Of a stretch of DNA of 41,071 nucleotides, positions 27,523 through 35,721 are shown piece by piece (position 1 is the stretch's first letter; each line of letters starts with the position of its first letter). A program made the translations under genes and the position numbers. The stretch comes from an uncultured Acetobacteraceae bacterium (GTDB lineage: Bacteria > Pseudomonadota > Alphaproteobacteria > Acetobacterales > Acetobacteraceae): assembly GCA_903847525.1 (NCBI GenBank), contig CAINEA010000867.1:1-41071 (forward strand), read 5' to 3'. Below the pieces are notes generated by a model. It was given only the letters and a program-made list of their open reading frames with translations. It was not told where the DNA came from and made no database searches.

Positions 27523-28938
27523 CTATCCACGCTTCTCGAACTGATACGGGCTGGCGCCGGTAATCAGCGGGTCCAGCGACAGCCGGTGCTCCAGCGGCGG
27601 GAAGGCTCGGGACCGGCAATCCTGCCGGTCGCACAGGCGGCAGGACAAGCCGATGCCCACCCGCGAACGGACGAGGTCCAGCCCATCGGCATAGACCACC
27701 TCGGCGGCGTGCTCGATCGCGCAGCCCATGGCCACCACATGCACCGGCGCCGGGTCGCCCCAATGCGCGCCGGGGTGGGACACGGTGCGGGCAAAACAGA
27801 GAAAGGCCGCGCCGTCCGGCAGTTCGGCCACCTGGACCTGCACGCTGCCCGGCGTGGCGAAAGCGGAATGGACCACCCAGCGCGGGCAGGAGCCGCCGTA
27901 GCGGGCAAACGGAAAGCCGGCGGCGGAGAAGCGCTTGGAGACGTTCCCGGCAGGGTCCACAACCAAAAAAAAGAACGGCACGCCGCGGTTGCCGGTCTTT
28001 CCCGACGCATTGGGCCGCTGCAGCGTGGAGAGCCGATGGCACGCTTGCTCGAACGACACACCAAAACGCGCGGCCAGCGCTTCCATGTCATGGCGCAAGG
28101 ATGCGGCCGCGCGCTGGAACGGCTGGTACGGCATCAGCAACGCGCCGGCGACGTAATTGAGCAGCCCGATCCGGATCAGCGATTCCGCCTCGGGCGAGGA
28201 CGGCGCGGCGCGTTTCAGTTCCGCCTCCACGGCGTCGCGCGCCTCCAGCAGTCCCAATTGAAAGGCCATGTGGAAGCCGCGGCTTTCGCGCGGCAGCGCT
28301 TCCGACAGCATCAGGCTGCGCGCGGCAGGATCATAGCGGCGCAAGGCCCCATCGAGCGAGCCGACGGTCACGCTCAGCCCATGCTCCCGGCGAAGACGCT
28401 CGGCGATGGCGTGGTTGGTCTCGGCCGGCAGCACCGGGCCGAGCGACGCAGCGATGGCCTCGGCGGCGCTTTCCAGTTCGGCGAAATAGTTGAACCGGTC
28501 GGTGAACAAGTCCCGCGCCTCCTCGGTCGGCAGCAGAATGCGCCTTCCTGACGGCAGGGCGATGCCGCCGCTGTCCTCGCGCGCCACGCGCCAGGCACGA
28601 TACAGCGACAGCACGGCCCGGGCGGCGTTCGGCGCACTTCCGGCCAGCGCCGCGATTTCGTCTTCCGGCACGTCTTCTGCGCCGAGCAGGGCGTCGGCGA
28701 ATACCTCCCGCAAGCCCAACTCGATCTGGCGCTCCTCGCTGCCGGACAAGGTGGCGAGATCGACCTGCAAGGTTTCGCCCAACTTGATCAGCAGCGAGGC
28801 GGTGACGGCGCGCTGGTCGTGCTCGATCAGGTTCAGATAGCTCGCGGAAATGCCGAGCCGGGCCGCCAGGGCCTGCTGCGACAGTTCCCGCTCGGTGCGC
28901 AGGCGGCGGACCGTCCGGCCGATCAAGGCACGGGCCAT
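27523..28938 (-). CDS. XRE-type regulator of the ScfR/RamB (short-chain acyl) family
   Basis: A 471-residue transcription factor. A Cro/C1-type helix-turn-helix occupies about residues 8-64 (LSQQALAARLGISASYLNLIEHDQR). The middle is related to IrrE/ImmA metallopeptidases, but the HExxH is replaced by FHMAFQLGLLE, as is usual in this family, so it should not cleave peptides. The C-terminal domain ends in a Cys cluster CRLCDRQDC. Characterised relatives (RamB, MccR-like) sense acyl-CoA and control acetate, propionate or glyoxylate metabolism. The gene is divergent from a small ORF and probably autoregulated. Confidence 0.9.
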   Translation of the reverse strand: MARALIGRTVRRLRTERELSQQALAARLGISASYLNLIEHDQRAVTASLLIKLGETLQVDLATLSGSEERQIELGLREVFADALLGAEDVPEDEIAALAGSAPNAARAVLSLYRAWRVAREDSGGIALPSGRRILLPTEEARDLFTDRFNYFAELESAAEAIAASLGPVLPAETNHAIAERLRREHGLSVTVGSLDGALRRYDPAARSLMLSEALPRESRGFHMAFQLGLLEARDAVEAELKRAAPSSPEAESLIRIGLLNYVAGALLMPYQPFQRAAASLRHDMEALAARFGVSFEQACHRLSTLQRPNASGKTGNRGVPFFFLVVDPAGNVSKRFSAAGFPFARYGGSCPRWVVHSAFATPGSVQVQVAELPDGAAFLCFARTVSHPGAHWGDPAPVHVVAMGCAIEHAAEVVYADGLDLVRSRVGIGLSCRLCDRQDCRSRAFPPLEHRLSLDPLITGASPYQFEKRG

Positions 28939-28956
28939 GCCTTGTCTCCTCTGGAA

Positions 28957-28978
28957 TTTACACGGTTTACAGATTTAC
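28957..28978. promoter_or_regulatory. Three TTTAC direct repeats upstream of the regulator gene
   Basis: TTTAC occurs at 28957-28961, 28966-28970 and 28974-28978, that is at 8-9 bp steps. The cluster starts 19 bp before the regulator ATG, in an AT-rich patch that stands out from the GC-rich background. It may be the binding site for autoregulation or part of the promoter. No experimental motif is known to me for this protein. Confidence 0.35.
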
Positions 28979-29096
28979 GAACTTATTCGTCAAAACACCA
29001 ACGGTATTGCGACATTAAACGCAAAAAACCACGTGCATCTCGCGGCCGCAAGGTAAATTATTCACCCACGCCCAACGCAGCAACGGAGATCTCCTC

Positions 29097-29312
29097 ATGC
29101 GCCCATCCACCGCCCCGACCCGCTCTCCCGAAGGCATGTCCGCTCCCGCAAGCCAGGATACAAGGCGTTTCGCCGGCAATCACCCGATGACCGGAACCAC
29201 GGAGACAGGCCATCGCCAGGAAAGTGCTCCGCACCCCGACAACTACGATGACGGCCTGGTGCACAACCATAATTGGGCAACCGCGACCGCCCGACACACC
29301 GCCAGACAGTAA
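29097..29312 (+). CDS. Small hypothetical protein (71 residues)
   Basis: A short ORF with a good GGAG site seven bases before ATG, divergent from the regulator and followed 25 bp later by a strong intrinsic terminator, which supports it as a real single-gene unit. The product is hydrophilic, rich in Thr, Ala, His and Pro, likely disordered, with no signal peptide or membrane segment. The C-terminal part DDGLVHNHNWA looks more ordered in composition. I recognise no family and propose no function. Confidence 0.55.
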   Translation: MRPSTAPTRSPEGMSAPASQDTRRFAGNHPMTGTTETGHRQESAPHPDNYDDGLVHNHNWATATARHTARQ

Positions 29313-29336
29313 GACGCCTCCGACCCCGCACCTTGC

Positions 29337-29374
29337 ACGCCCGCGACGGCCTGGCCTTCGCGGGCGTTTTCTCG
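29337..29374 (+). terminator. Intrinsic terminator after the 71-residue ORF
   Basis: ACGCCCGCGA (29337-29346) pairs perfectly with TCGCGGGCGT (29358-29367) around an 11-base loop, and the stem runs into TTTTCT. This 10-bp GC-rich stem with a U-tract is the clearest rho-independent terminator in the window. Confidence 0.85.
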
Positions 29375-29388
29375 TTTGGATACCAAAC
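29374..29388. repeat. Perfect palindrome GTTTGGATACCAAAC
   Basis: A 6-bp inverted repeat with a 3-base centre lies right after the terminator and about 115 bp upstream of the next small ORF and pepN. Its size and symmetry resemble an operator for a dimeric repressor. It could also form a weak hairpin. No regulator is assigned. Confidence 0.4.
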
Positions 29389-29504
29389 CTGGGTCTCGCC
29401 GGGCTGCCAGGCGTCGAATGCTAGAAGCGGAGATACGATTTCGCTCCCCTGGTCCCATCCCCACCGCACCGCTACCATCGGGAGGACCAACAGGGAGAGT
29501 CAGC

Positions 29505-29642
29505 GTGCGCGAAATCAAGGTCGACGACGTCACCATTATCGAGCACGATCGCCTCTGGACGAAGCCGATGGATGTCTTCACTCCTGCCATCAGGCTGATC
29601 GAAGCGAATAGCGAGCAGTTTCATTTTCGGTTCGTTCGGTAA
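29505..29642 (+). CDS. Small ORF (45 residues) preceding pepN
   Basis: A GTG-initiated ORF with AGGGAG about six bases upstream, ending nine bases before the pepN start. The product begins MREIKVDDVTIIEHDRLW and ends in an FHFRFVR tail, with a mixed charged and hydrophobic make-up unlike the random frames around it. It may be a translated leader or a small partner co-expressed with aminopeptidase N. A longer frame from 29376 exists but has no good start. No family is recognised. Confidence 0.45.
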   Translation: MREIKVDDVTIIEHDRLWTKPMDVFTPAIRLIEANSEQFHFRFVR

Positions 29643-29651
29643 GGCCGGGCC

Positions 29652-32315
29652 ATGATGGACAGCCATCACGACGCGGCCGCGGTGCAGCCCCGGACGACGC
29701 GGCTCGCCGAGTACCGCCCGCCCTCCTTCCTGGTAGAGCAGGTGGACCTGACTTTCGACCTGGATGAAGCCGCCACCCGGGTCACCTCCCGCCTGGCGTT
29801 GCGGCGCAATCCCGCGGCAGACCCCACCGCGCCGCTGCATTTGAACGGCGACGGCCTGACATTGGTCCGTGTGGTGTTGAACGGCGAGGCACTCGGTGCC
29901 AACCAGTATCAACTCCTGGACGGCAACCTGATCATCGCCGGCCTGCCGGATGCGTGCACGCTGGAGGTCGAAACCCGCATCGACCCGGCGGCGAATACCG
30001 AGCTCAGCGGTCTTTATGTGTCCAAGGGCAGCTTCTTCACCCAGTGCGAGGCAGAGGGGTTCCGCCGCATTACGTTCTTCCCCGACCGGCCGGACGTGAT
30101 GTCGCGCTACAGCACGACGATCCACGCCAACAAGGCGCGCGTCCCGGTGCTGCTGTCGAACGGCAATCTGGTGGCGGCCGGCGATCTGCCGGACGGGCGG
30201 CATTTCGTCCGCTGGGAGGACCCGCACCCGAAGCCGGCCTATCTGTTCGCGCTGGTCGCTGGCGATCTGGTGGCGCTGAAGGATCGTTTCACCACGCGCT
30301 CCGGCCGAGAGGTGGCGCTCGGGATCTGGGTGCGCCTGGGGGACGAGCATGCCTGCGGCCACGCGATGACGTCGTTGAAAAAGTCCATGACCTGGGACGA
30401 GGAGGTGTTCGGCCTGGAATACGATTTGGACATATTTAACATCGCCGCCGTGTCGGACTTCAACATGGGGGCGATGGAGAACAAGGGGCTGAATGTCTTC
30501 AACACCAAATACGTGCTGGCACAGCCGGCGACGGCCACCGACGGCGACTATCAGGCGATCGAGGCGATCATCGCGCACGAGTATTTTCACAACTGGACCG
30601 GCAACCGCGTCACCTGCCGCGACTGGTTTCAATTGTCGTTGAAAGAAGGCCTGACGGTTTTCCGCGATCAGGAGTTCTCCGCCGACCAGGGATCGCGGGC
30701 GGTGAAGCGGATCGGCGACGTGCGCGGGCTGCGCGCGGCGCAGTTCCGCGAGGATGCCGGACCGCTGGCCCATCCGGTGCAGCCCGACCAGTATATCGAG
30801 ATCAACAATTTCTATACCGCGACGATCTACCAGAAGGGCGCGGAGGTCATCCGCATGATGCATACGCTGATCGGCAAGGCAGCGTTCCGCCGCGGCATGG
30901 ATCTGTATTTCGCCCGCCACGACAACCAGGCGGTAACGATCGACGATTTCGCCCAGGCGATGCAGGACGCTTCCGGCGTTGATCTGTCCGGATTCAAGCG
31001 TTGGTATCACCAAGCCGGCACTCCGGAGGTAACGGTCGCCGATGCGTATGACCCCGCATCCCGCCGATATACGCTGACGGTGCGCCAGCACACGCCGCCT
31101 ACGCCCGGCCAGCCGGACAAGCAGCCACTGGTCATTCCGCTGGCGATGGGGCTGCTGGCGCCGGACGGAACAGCGATGCCGGCGCGACTGGATCAGGAGG
31201 CCGCGGCTTCGAGCGGTACCCGGGTGTTGCTGGTAACCGAGGCAGAGCAGAGCTTCCATTTCATCGATGTGCCGGCGCCGCCGGTGCCATCGTTGCTGCG
31301 TGGCTTCTCTGCACCCGTGAAACTATCGGGGGTGTCGCGTGAGCGTCTGCGCTTCCTCGCGGCGCATGACAGCGATCCGTTCGTGCGTTGGGAATCTGGC
31401 CAGCAATATGCCGCCGGATTGCTGTTGGAGATGGCCGGGGGATCCGAGCGGTCGGTCGAGCCCGGGCTGATCGAGGCGATGGCCGCATGTTTGGCGCGGG
31501 GGGACGCGGACCCTGCCTTCGCGGCAGAGGCACTCGGTCTGCCGGGCGAGGCGTTCCTCGCCGATCAGATGGCAGTCGCGGATTTCGATGCCATTCACGA
31601 TGCGCGCGACAGGACCCGCGCCGCGATCGGAAAGGCGTTGGCGGGGGAATTGCGCGCGACCTATGACCGGCTGACAGAAGCCGGGGAGTACCGGATCGAC
31701 GGCGCCGCCATCGGCCGGCGGGCCCTGCGCAACACCTGCCTGTCCTATCTGGTGGCCGGCGGTGTGCCGGACGCGGTGGCGCTGGCGAAGGCGCAGTTCG
31801 ATGCCGGACGAAACATGACCGACGTGCTGGCCGCGCTCTCCGTGCTGAACGGGGTAGATTGCCCGGAACGGGCCGAGGCGCTGGCCGACTTCCACGCGGC
31901 GTGGCGCAAGGACGAACTCGTGCTGGACAAATGGTTCGCCATCCAGGCGATGTCTCCGCTGCCCGGCACGATCGCCGCGGTGCGGGCGCTCACCGGGCAT
32001 GCGGATTTCGACTGGAAGACGCCGAACCGGGTGCGTTCGGTGATCGCCGGCTTCGCTTCCGGCAACCAGGTGCGGTTTCACGATGCCTCCGGCACCGGCT
32101 ACCGCTTCCTCGCCGAGGCGGTGAAACGGCTCGACCCAATCAACGGGCAGATCGCCGCACGGCTGGTGCAGCCCCTGGGCCAGTGGCGGCGCACCGACCC
32201 GGGACGGCAGGCCGCGATGCGCGCGGCGCTGGCCGACGTGTTGGCGCTGCCCGGCCTGAGCAAGGGCACCTATGAAATGGTTTCCAAAAGCCTGGAGAAT
32301 TCCGATGCAGGTTGA
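29652..32315 (+). CDS. pepN: Aminopeptidase N (M1 zinc peptidase)
   Basis: An 887-residue M1 aminopeptidase that removes N-terminal residues from peptides in the cytoplasm. The exopeptidase motif GAMENKGLN is followed by the zinc motif HEYFH, with His309, Glu310 and His313, and the third ligand Glu332 in SLKEG, at the same spacing as in Escherichia coli PepN. Length is as expected, with N-terminal beta, catalytic and C-terminal helical domains. The gene overlaps the start of the following LLM gene by 11 bp. Confidence 0.97.
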   Translation: MMDSHHDAAAVQPRTTRLAEYRPPSFLVEQVDLTFDLDEAATRVTSRLALRRNPAADPTAPLHLNGDGLTLVRVVLNGEALGANQYQLLDGNLIIAGLPDACTLEVETRIDPAANTELSGLYVSKGSFFTQCEAEGFRRITFFPDRPDVMSRYSTTIHANKARVPVLLSNGNLVAAGDLPDGRHFVRWEDPHPKPAYLFALVAGDLVALKDRFTTRSGREVALGIWVRLGDEHACGHAMTSLKKSMTWDEEVFGLEYDLDIFNIAAVSDFNMGAMENKGLNVFNTKYVLAQPATATDGDYQAIEAIIAHEYFHNWTGNRVTCRDWFQLSLKEGLTVFRDQEFSADQGSRAVKRIGDVRGLRAAQFREDAGPLAHPVQPDQYIEINNFYTATIYQKGAEVIRMMHTLIGKAAFRRGMDLYFARHDNQAVTIDDFAQAMQDASGVDLSGFKRWYHQAGTPEVTVADAYDPASRRYTLTVRQHTPPTPGQPDKQPLVIPLAMGLLAPDGTAMPARLDQEAAASSGTRVLLVTEAEQSFHFIDVPAPPVPSLLRGFSAPVKLSGVSRERLRFLAAHDSDPFVRWESGQQYAAGLLLEMAGGSERSVEPGLIEAMAACLARGDADPAFAAEALGLPGEAFLADQMAVADFDAIHDARDRTRAAIGKALAGELRATYDRLTEAGEYRIDGAAIGRRALRNTCLSYLVAGGVPDAVALAKAQFDAGRNMTDVLAALSVLNGVDCPERAEALADFHAAWRKDELVLDKWFAIQAMSPLPGTIAAVRALTGHADFDWKTPNRVRSVIAGFASGNQVRFHDASGTGYRFLAEAVKRLDPINGQIAARLVQPLGQWRRTDPGRQAAMRAALADVLALPGLSKGTYEMVSKSLENSDAG

Positions 32316-33372
32316 AACGCTGCTGCCGCTGGGCAAGGTGGATCCCGGGTTGCGCGCGCCGGACGTGCCGATGAACATCAATGCCGTCTATGACGATGCC
32401 CGCGAGTTGGAACGGCTCGGCTACGACGCGCTGGCGATCGAGGAATGCAAGGAGGATCCTTATATCGTGGCCGCCTTGGCGGCGCAGGCGACCACCCGGC
32501 TGAAGCTGGTGACCGCCGTGGCGATCGCGTTTCCGCGCAGCCCGACGTCCACCGCCATGACCGCCTGGACGCTGCAGCGCCTGTCGCGCGGGCGATTCAC
32601 GCTCGGGCTGGGCACGCAGGTGCGCGCGCATATCGAGCGGCGCTACGGCATGGCCTCTCATCCGGCCGGCCCCTGGATCCGCGACTACATCCACGCAGTG
32701 CGCGCGGTCTGGGATTGCTGGCAGACCAGGAAAAAGCTAAATTTCGACAGCGCGCACTACAAGCTGAGCCTGATGGTGCCGCTGTTCGATCCCGGCCCGA
32801 TCGAGCATCCCGACATTCCCATCCATATCGCCACGGTCAACCCGATCATGTGCCGCATCTCCGGCGAATGCGCCGACGGCATGCGGCCGCATCCGGTGTG
32901 TACGCCGGAATATATCGAGAAGGTGATGCTGCCCGCGGCGCGGGAGGGCGCGGCAAAAACCGGGCGCGATCCTGCCAAATTCGCCGTTGCGATCAAGCCG
33001 CTGATCGCCACCGCGCGCACGGACGAGGAGTTGGAAAAGCGCATCCGCGACATACGCGCCCGCGTGGCATTCTATTGCTCCACCCCCGGCTATCGCGCGG
33101 CGTTCGAGTTCCACGGCCTTGGTGACCTGGCCAAGCGCATGAGCGTGCTCTCACGCGAGCAGCGCTGGGAGGAAATGCCGGGGATGATCGACGACGAGGT
33201 GCTGAACCTGTACGCCACGGTAGGCAGTTTCGCCGAAATCGGCCGCAAGCTGCACGACCGCTACGCGCACATCGTGACTAACGCAGAGGTCAGCATTCCG
33301 ATCGCCTCGGAAGCCGACAAGGCGACCCTGACCGGCCTGATCCGCAGCCTGCAAACCGGCTATCAGGCATAG
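32305..33372 (+). CDS. LLM-class oxidoreductase, probable F420-dependent (MSMEG_2256-like)
   Basis: A 355-residue luciferase-like TIM-barrel oxidoreductase. The blocks VAAALAAQATTRLKLVTAVAIAFPRSPTSTAMTAWTLQRLSRGRFTLGLGTQVRAHIERR and IPIHIATVNPIMCRISGECADGMRPHP match the group annotated as F420-dependent (TIGR03617). Whether the host makes F420 cannot be seen here; FMN is the alternative. The start at 32305 has GGAG eight bases upstream and overlaps the pepN end. It is different in family from the LLM monooxygenase in the left part of the window. Confidence 0.88.
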   Translation: MQVETLLPLGKVDPGLRAPDVPMNINAVYDDARELERLGYDALAIEECKEDPYIVAALAAQATTRLKLVTAVAIAFPRSPTSTAMTAWTLQRLSRGRFTLGLGTQVRAHIERRYGMASHPAGPWIRDYIHAVRAVWDCWQTRKKLNFDSAHYKLSLMVPLFDPGPIEHPDIPIHIATVNPIMCRISGECADGMRPHPVCTPEYIEKVMLPAAREGAAKTGRDPAKFAVAIKPLIATARTDEELEKRIRDIRARVAFYCSTPGYRAAFEFHGLGDLAKRMSVLSREQRWEEMPGMIDDEVLNLYATVGSFAEIGRKLHDRYAHIVTNAEVSIPIASEADKATLTGLIRSLQTGYQA

Positions 33373-34604
33373 GCCATCCGCCGGCTACGGCGGCGCAGCA
33401 GGGTGAAGGCGATCGCGCCGTTGATCAGGTTGAAGCCGATGCCGTTGGCGAAGGCGGCGCGATACGAACCGGTCAGGTCGAAGATCGCGCCGGACATCCA
33501 GCCGCCGAGCGCCATGCCCAGCAGCGTCGCCATCAGCACGAGGCCGACACGGGTGCCAACCTCCCTGGCCGGGAAATACTCCCGCACGATCATCGCGTAA
33601 CTCGGGATGATGCCACCCTGGAACAGACCGAACAGGGCGGAGATGACGTAGAGCGACGTGAGCCCGTTAAACATCAAGTACAGCACCAGCGCCGAGCCCT
33701 GCAGCACCGAGCCCAGCATCAGCGTCCGCAGCCCGCCGATCCTGTCGGCGATCAGGCCGGAGGCGAGGCGGCTGATGATGCCGAAGCCGAGCATCAGCGA
33801 CAGCATTTCGGCACCGCGGGCCACGCCGTAGCCCAGGTCGCCGCAATAGGCGACGATATGGACCTGTGGCATGGACATCGCCACGCAGCAGCAGACACCG
33901 GCGATCACCAGCAGAGTCATCAGGATATTCGGCGCCATGCCGAGCCCGCCTTCGCCGTTGCGCAGGATGTGCGTGCCGGCACCGGCCGCGAACGCAGGGG
34001 TTCTTCGCCGAAGCATCAGCGCCAGCGGCAGCATCGTCGCGATGCAAAATAGACCGATGCCGACATGGGTCTGCCGCCAGCCAAAATCCTCGATGGCGTG
34101 CTGAATAATCGGCGGCCAAACCGTGCCGGCGATATAGTTGCCCGACGCGCAGATCGACACCGCGATGCCGCGACGGCGAGTGAACCACATCGACGTGTCC
34201 GCCATCAGAGGCCCGAACGTCGCAGAGCAGCCGAACAGCGCGATCAGCACCCCCTGGGCCAGGGCATATTGCCACAGGCTGGCGGCGTACCCGGCGGCAA
34301 CATAGCCAATGCCAAGCATCACCGCGCCGACCACTACGGGCGCGATCACGCCAAACCGGTCGGCAAACCGGCCCATCAGCACACCGCCAGCGGCAAATCC
34401 AAACATCGTCAGGGTGAACGGCAGGGAAGCGGCACCGCGGTCGACGGCGAATTGCACCTGCGCGGCCGGCAGCGTGACCACGACCGACCACATGCCGACG
34501 CCACCCAGCGTACTCAGCAACACGGCAGCGGCCAGGCGCAGCCAGGCATACGTCGAGTCGACGCCGCCATCCCCGCCAAAGGTGGCATTCCCAGTCATCG
34601 TCAC
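33363..34604 (-). CDS. MFS transporter, monocarboxylate/oxalate-formate type
   Basis: A 413-residue carrier with twelve predicted membrane segments. The first-half loop GRFADRFGV and the central loop GLIADRIGG are the conserved MFS motif A positions, and the SMWFTRRRGIAVSICASGNYIAG block is typical of the monocarboxylate/OFA group. The start is GTG at 34604 with GAGGA seven bases upstream; an ATG two codons in is the alternative. The 3' end overlaps that of the LLM gene by 10 bp on the opposite strand, and a perfect CCGCCG-GCTA-CGGCGG hairpin (33378-33393) sits just inside the end. Substrate is probably an organic acid anion. Confidence 0.9.
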   Translation of the reverse strand: MTMTGNATFGGDGGVDSTYAWLRLAAAVLLSTLGGVGMWSVVVTLPAAQVQFAVDRGAASLPFTLTMFGFAAGGVLMGRFADRFGVIAPVVVGAVMLGIGYVAAGYAASLWQYALAQGVLIALFGCSATFGPLMADTSMWFTRRRGIAVSICASGNYIAGTVWPPIIQHAIEDFGWRQTHVGIGLFCIATMLPLALMLRRRTPAFAAGAGTHILRNGEGGLGMAPNILMTLLVIAGVCCCVAMSMPQVHIVAYCGDLGYGVARGAEMLSLMLGFGIISRLASGLIADRIGGLRTLMLGSVLQGSALVLYLMFNGLTSLYVISALFGLFQGGIIPSYAMIVREYFPAREVGTRVGLVLMATLLGMALGGWMSGAIFDLTGSYRAAFANGIGFNLINGAIAFTLLRRRSRRMAYA

Positions 34605-34744
34605 GATGATGTCCTCGCGCTTCCCGGCGCGATATTGCCGCGCTTCCCGAATGTCAGGCTAGCACAGGAGTATGGCCTGTCACGTCAATCGGAGCACAGA
34701 CCTGCCGTGCGGCACGCGAACCGGAGCAAGATCAACCGTGGGTA

Positions 34745-35710
34745 TCAGGGGGTAATATCCACCCGCGCCCAGGTGATGTCGGGATCGTACAGCGAAATTC
34801 CCGCGGCGATTTTCGACGTATCGGGTCCAAGATCCTTCTGGAACACGATGCCATCCTTATTGACCATGAAGCTGGTGATCCCGGACGAGCCATAGACTGC
34901 GGGCCAGGCGAGCAACGCATAGCCGCCTGCCATCTGCGTCCCGGAAATGTAGGTTTTCCGCCCACCCGGTGCCGACGGTCCCTGGCCTTTCAGGATGCGG
35001 AAATAGTAGCCCTGATAGGGCAGCGCCTTGCCGGCCGCGCTGGCGCCGGGATAGCCCTCGTCGACCGCCTGGGCGACCAGCGGGCCGAGCGGGCTTTCGG
35101 GCTCGCCGGGGCCGGGTTCCCAATACAGGCCGTCATATTTGTCGGGGCTGCTGAACAGGCGCATCGCGTAGGAGCCGAAGCGCTCGTGATAAGCCTCCTC
35201 GCCATCAACGAAGGCGAGTGAGGTGCGGATGGCGGCGATTTCGTTGCGTCCGATCCGGCGGTTGATGATCTCCTGCGCGCCGGCCGTGGCATCGAAATGC
35301 CAGTTTCCGTTGGCTTGAACAATCGGGATCGGCAACGGCCAGTCGTTGGCGCCGATCGTCAGGATGGCGCGGCCGTCGCTCTGGGTGGTGATCTTATGGC
35401 TGGCCGCATATTCGGCGAGGAAACGCTGACGCGAATTCTCGTCGGCGACCTTGTCCCCGGATTCCAGCAGTTTTTCGCCGCCGGGACCCATAAGGGCGCG
35501 GAATCCGGAATTGTCGTGCCGGCCGAGGGCAGCGACCAGCGCGTCCACGGCCGCCTCGGCGGTCGGAAAGACAGTTTGCGCGACCGGGGCCGAGACGGCC
35601 GCCGCGGGGGCCGCGTTCGCGATCCCGTGGGCCGCGGGAGTGCCGACCAACAGGAGAGTCGCCAGCAGCGAACTGGAAAGGCGGCGGGGAAGCCTATTTG
35701 TGTTAAACAT
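34745..35710 (-). CDS. DUF2950 family exported protein
   Basis: A 321-residue protein with an N-terminal signal peptide (RRLSSSLLATLLLVGTPAAHG) and the DUF2950 core: FPTAEAAVDALVAALGRHDNSGFRALMGPGG, later NRRIGRNEIAAIRTSLAFVDGEEAYHERFG and GYYFRILKGQGPSAPGG. Function is not established. The start at 35710 has GAGG nine bases upstream; a TTG at 35725, overlapping the upstream stop, is possible. It is paired with the DUF3300 gene, a frequent arrangement, so the two exported proteins probably act together in the envelope. Confidence 0.9.
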   Translation of the reverse strand: MFNTNRLPRRLSSSLLATLLLVGTPAAHGIANAAPAAAVSAPVAQTVFPTAEAAVDALVAALGRHDNSGFRALMGPGGEKLLESGDKVADENSRQRFLAEYAASHKITTQSDGRAILTIGANDWPLPIPIVQANGNWHFDATAGAQEIINRRIGRNEIAAIRTSLAFVDGEEAYHERFGSYAMRLFSSPDKYDGLYWEPGPGEPESPLGPLVAQAVDEGYPGASAAGKALPYQGYYFRILKGQGPSAPGGRKTYISGTQMAGGYALLAWPAVYGSSGITSFMVNKDGIVFQKDLGPDTSKIAAGISLYDPDITWARVDITP

Positions 35711-35721
35711 GAGATTTTTCC

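Noticed and set aside
28300-28340. Active metallopeptidase site in the ScfR/RamB-like regulator
   Set aside because: The HExxH motif is absent (FHMAFQLG), as in other regulators of this family.
29085-29094. GGAGATCTCC palindrome over the ribosome site of the 71-residue ORF as a translational switch
   Set aside because: A 2-base loop cannot form a stable hairpin; it is more likely a coincidence with the GGAG site.
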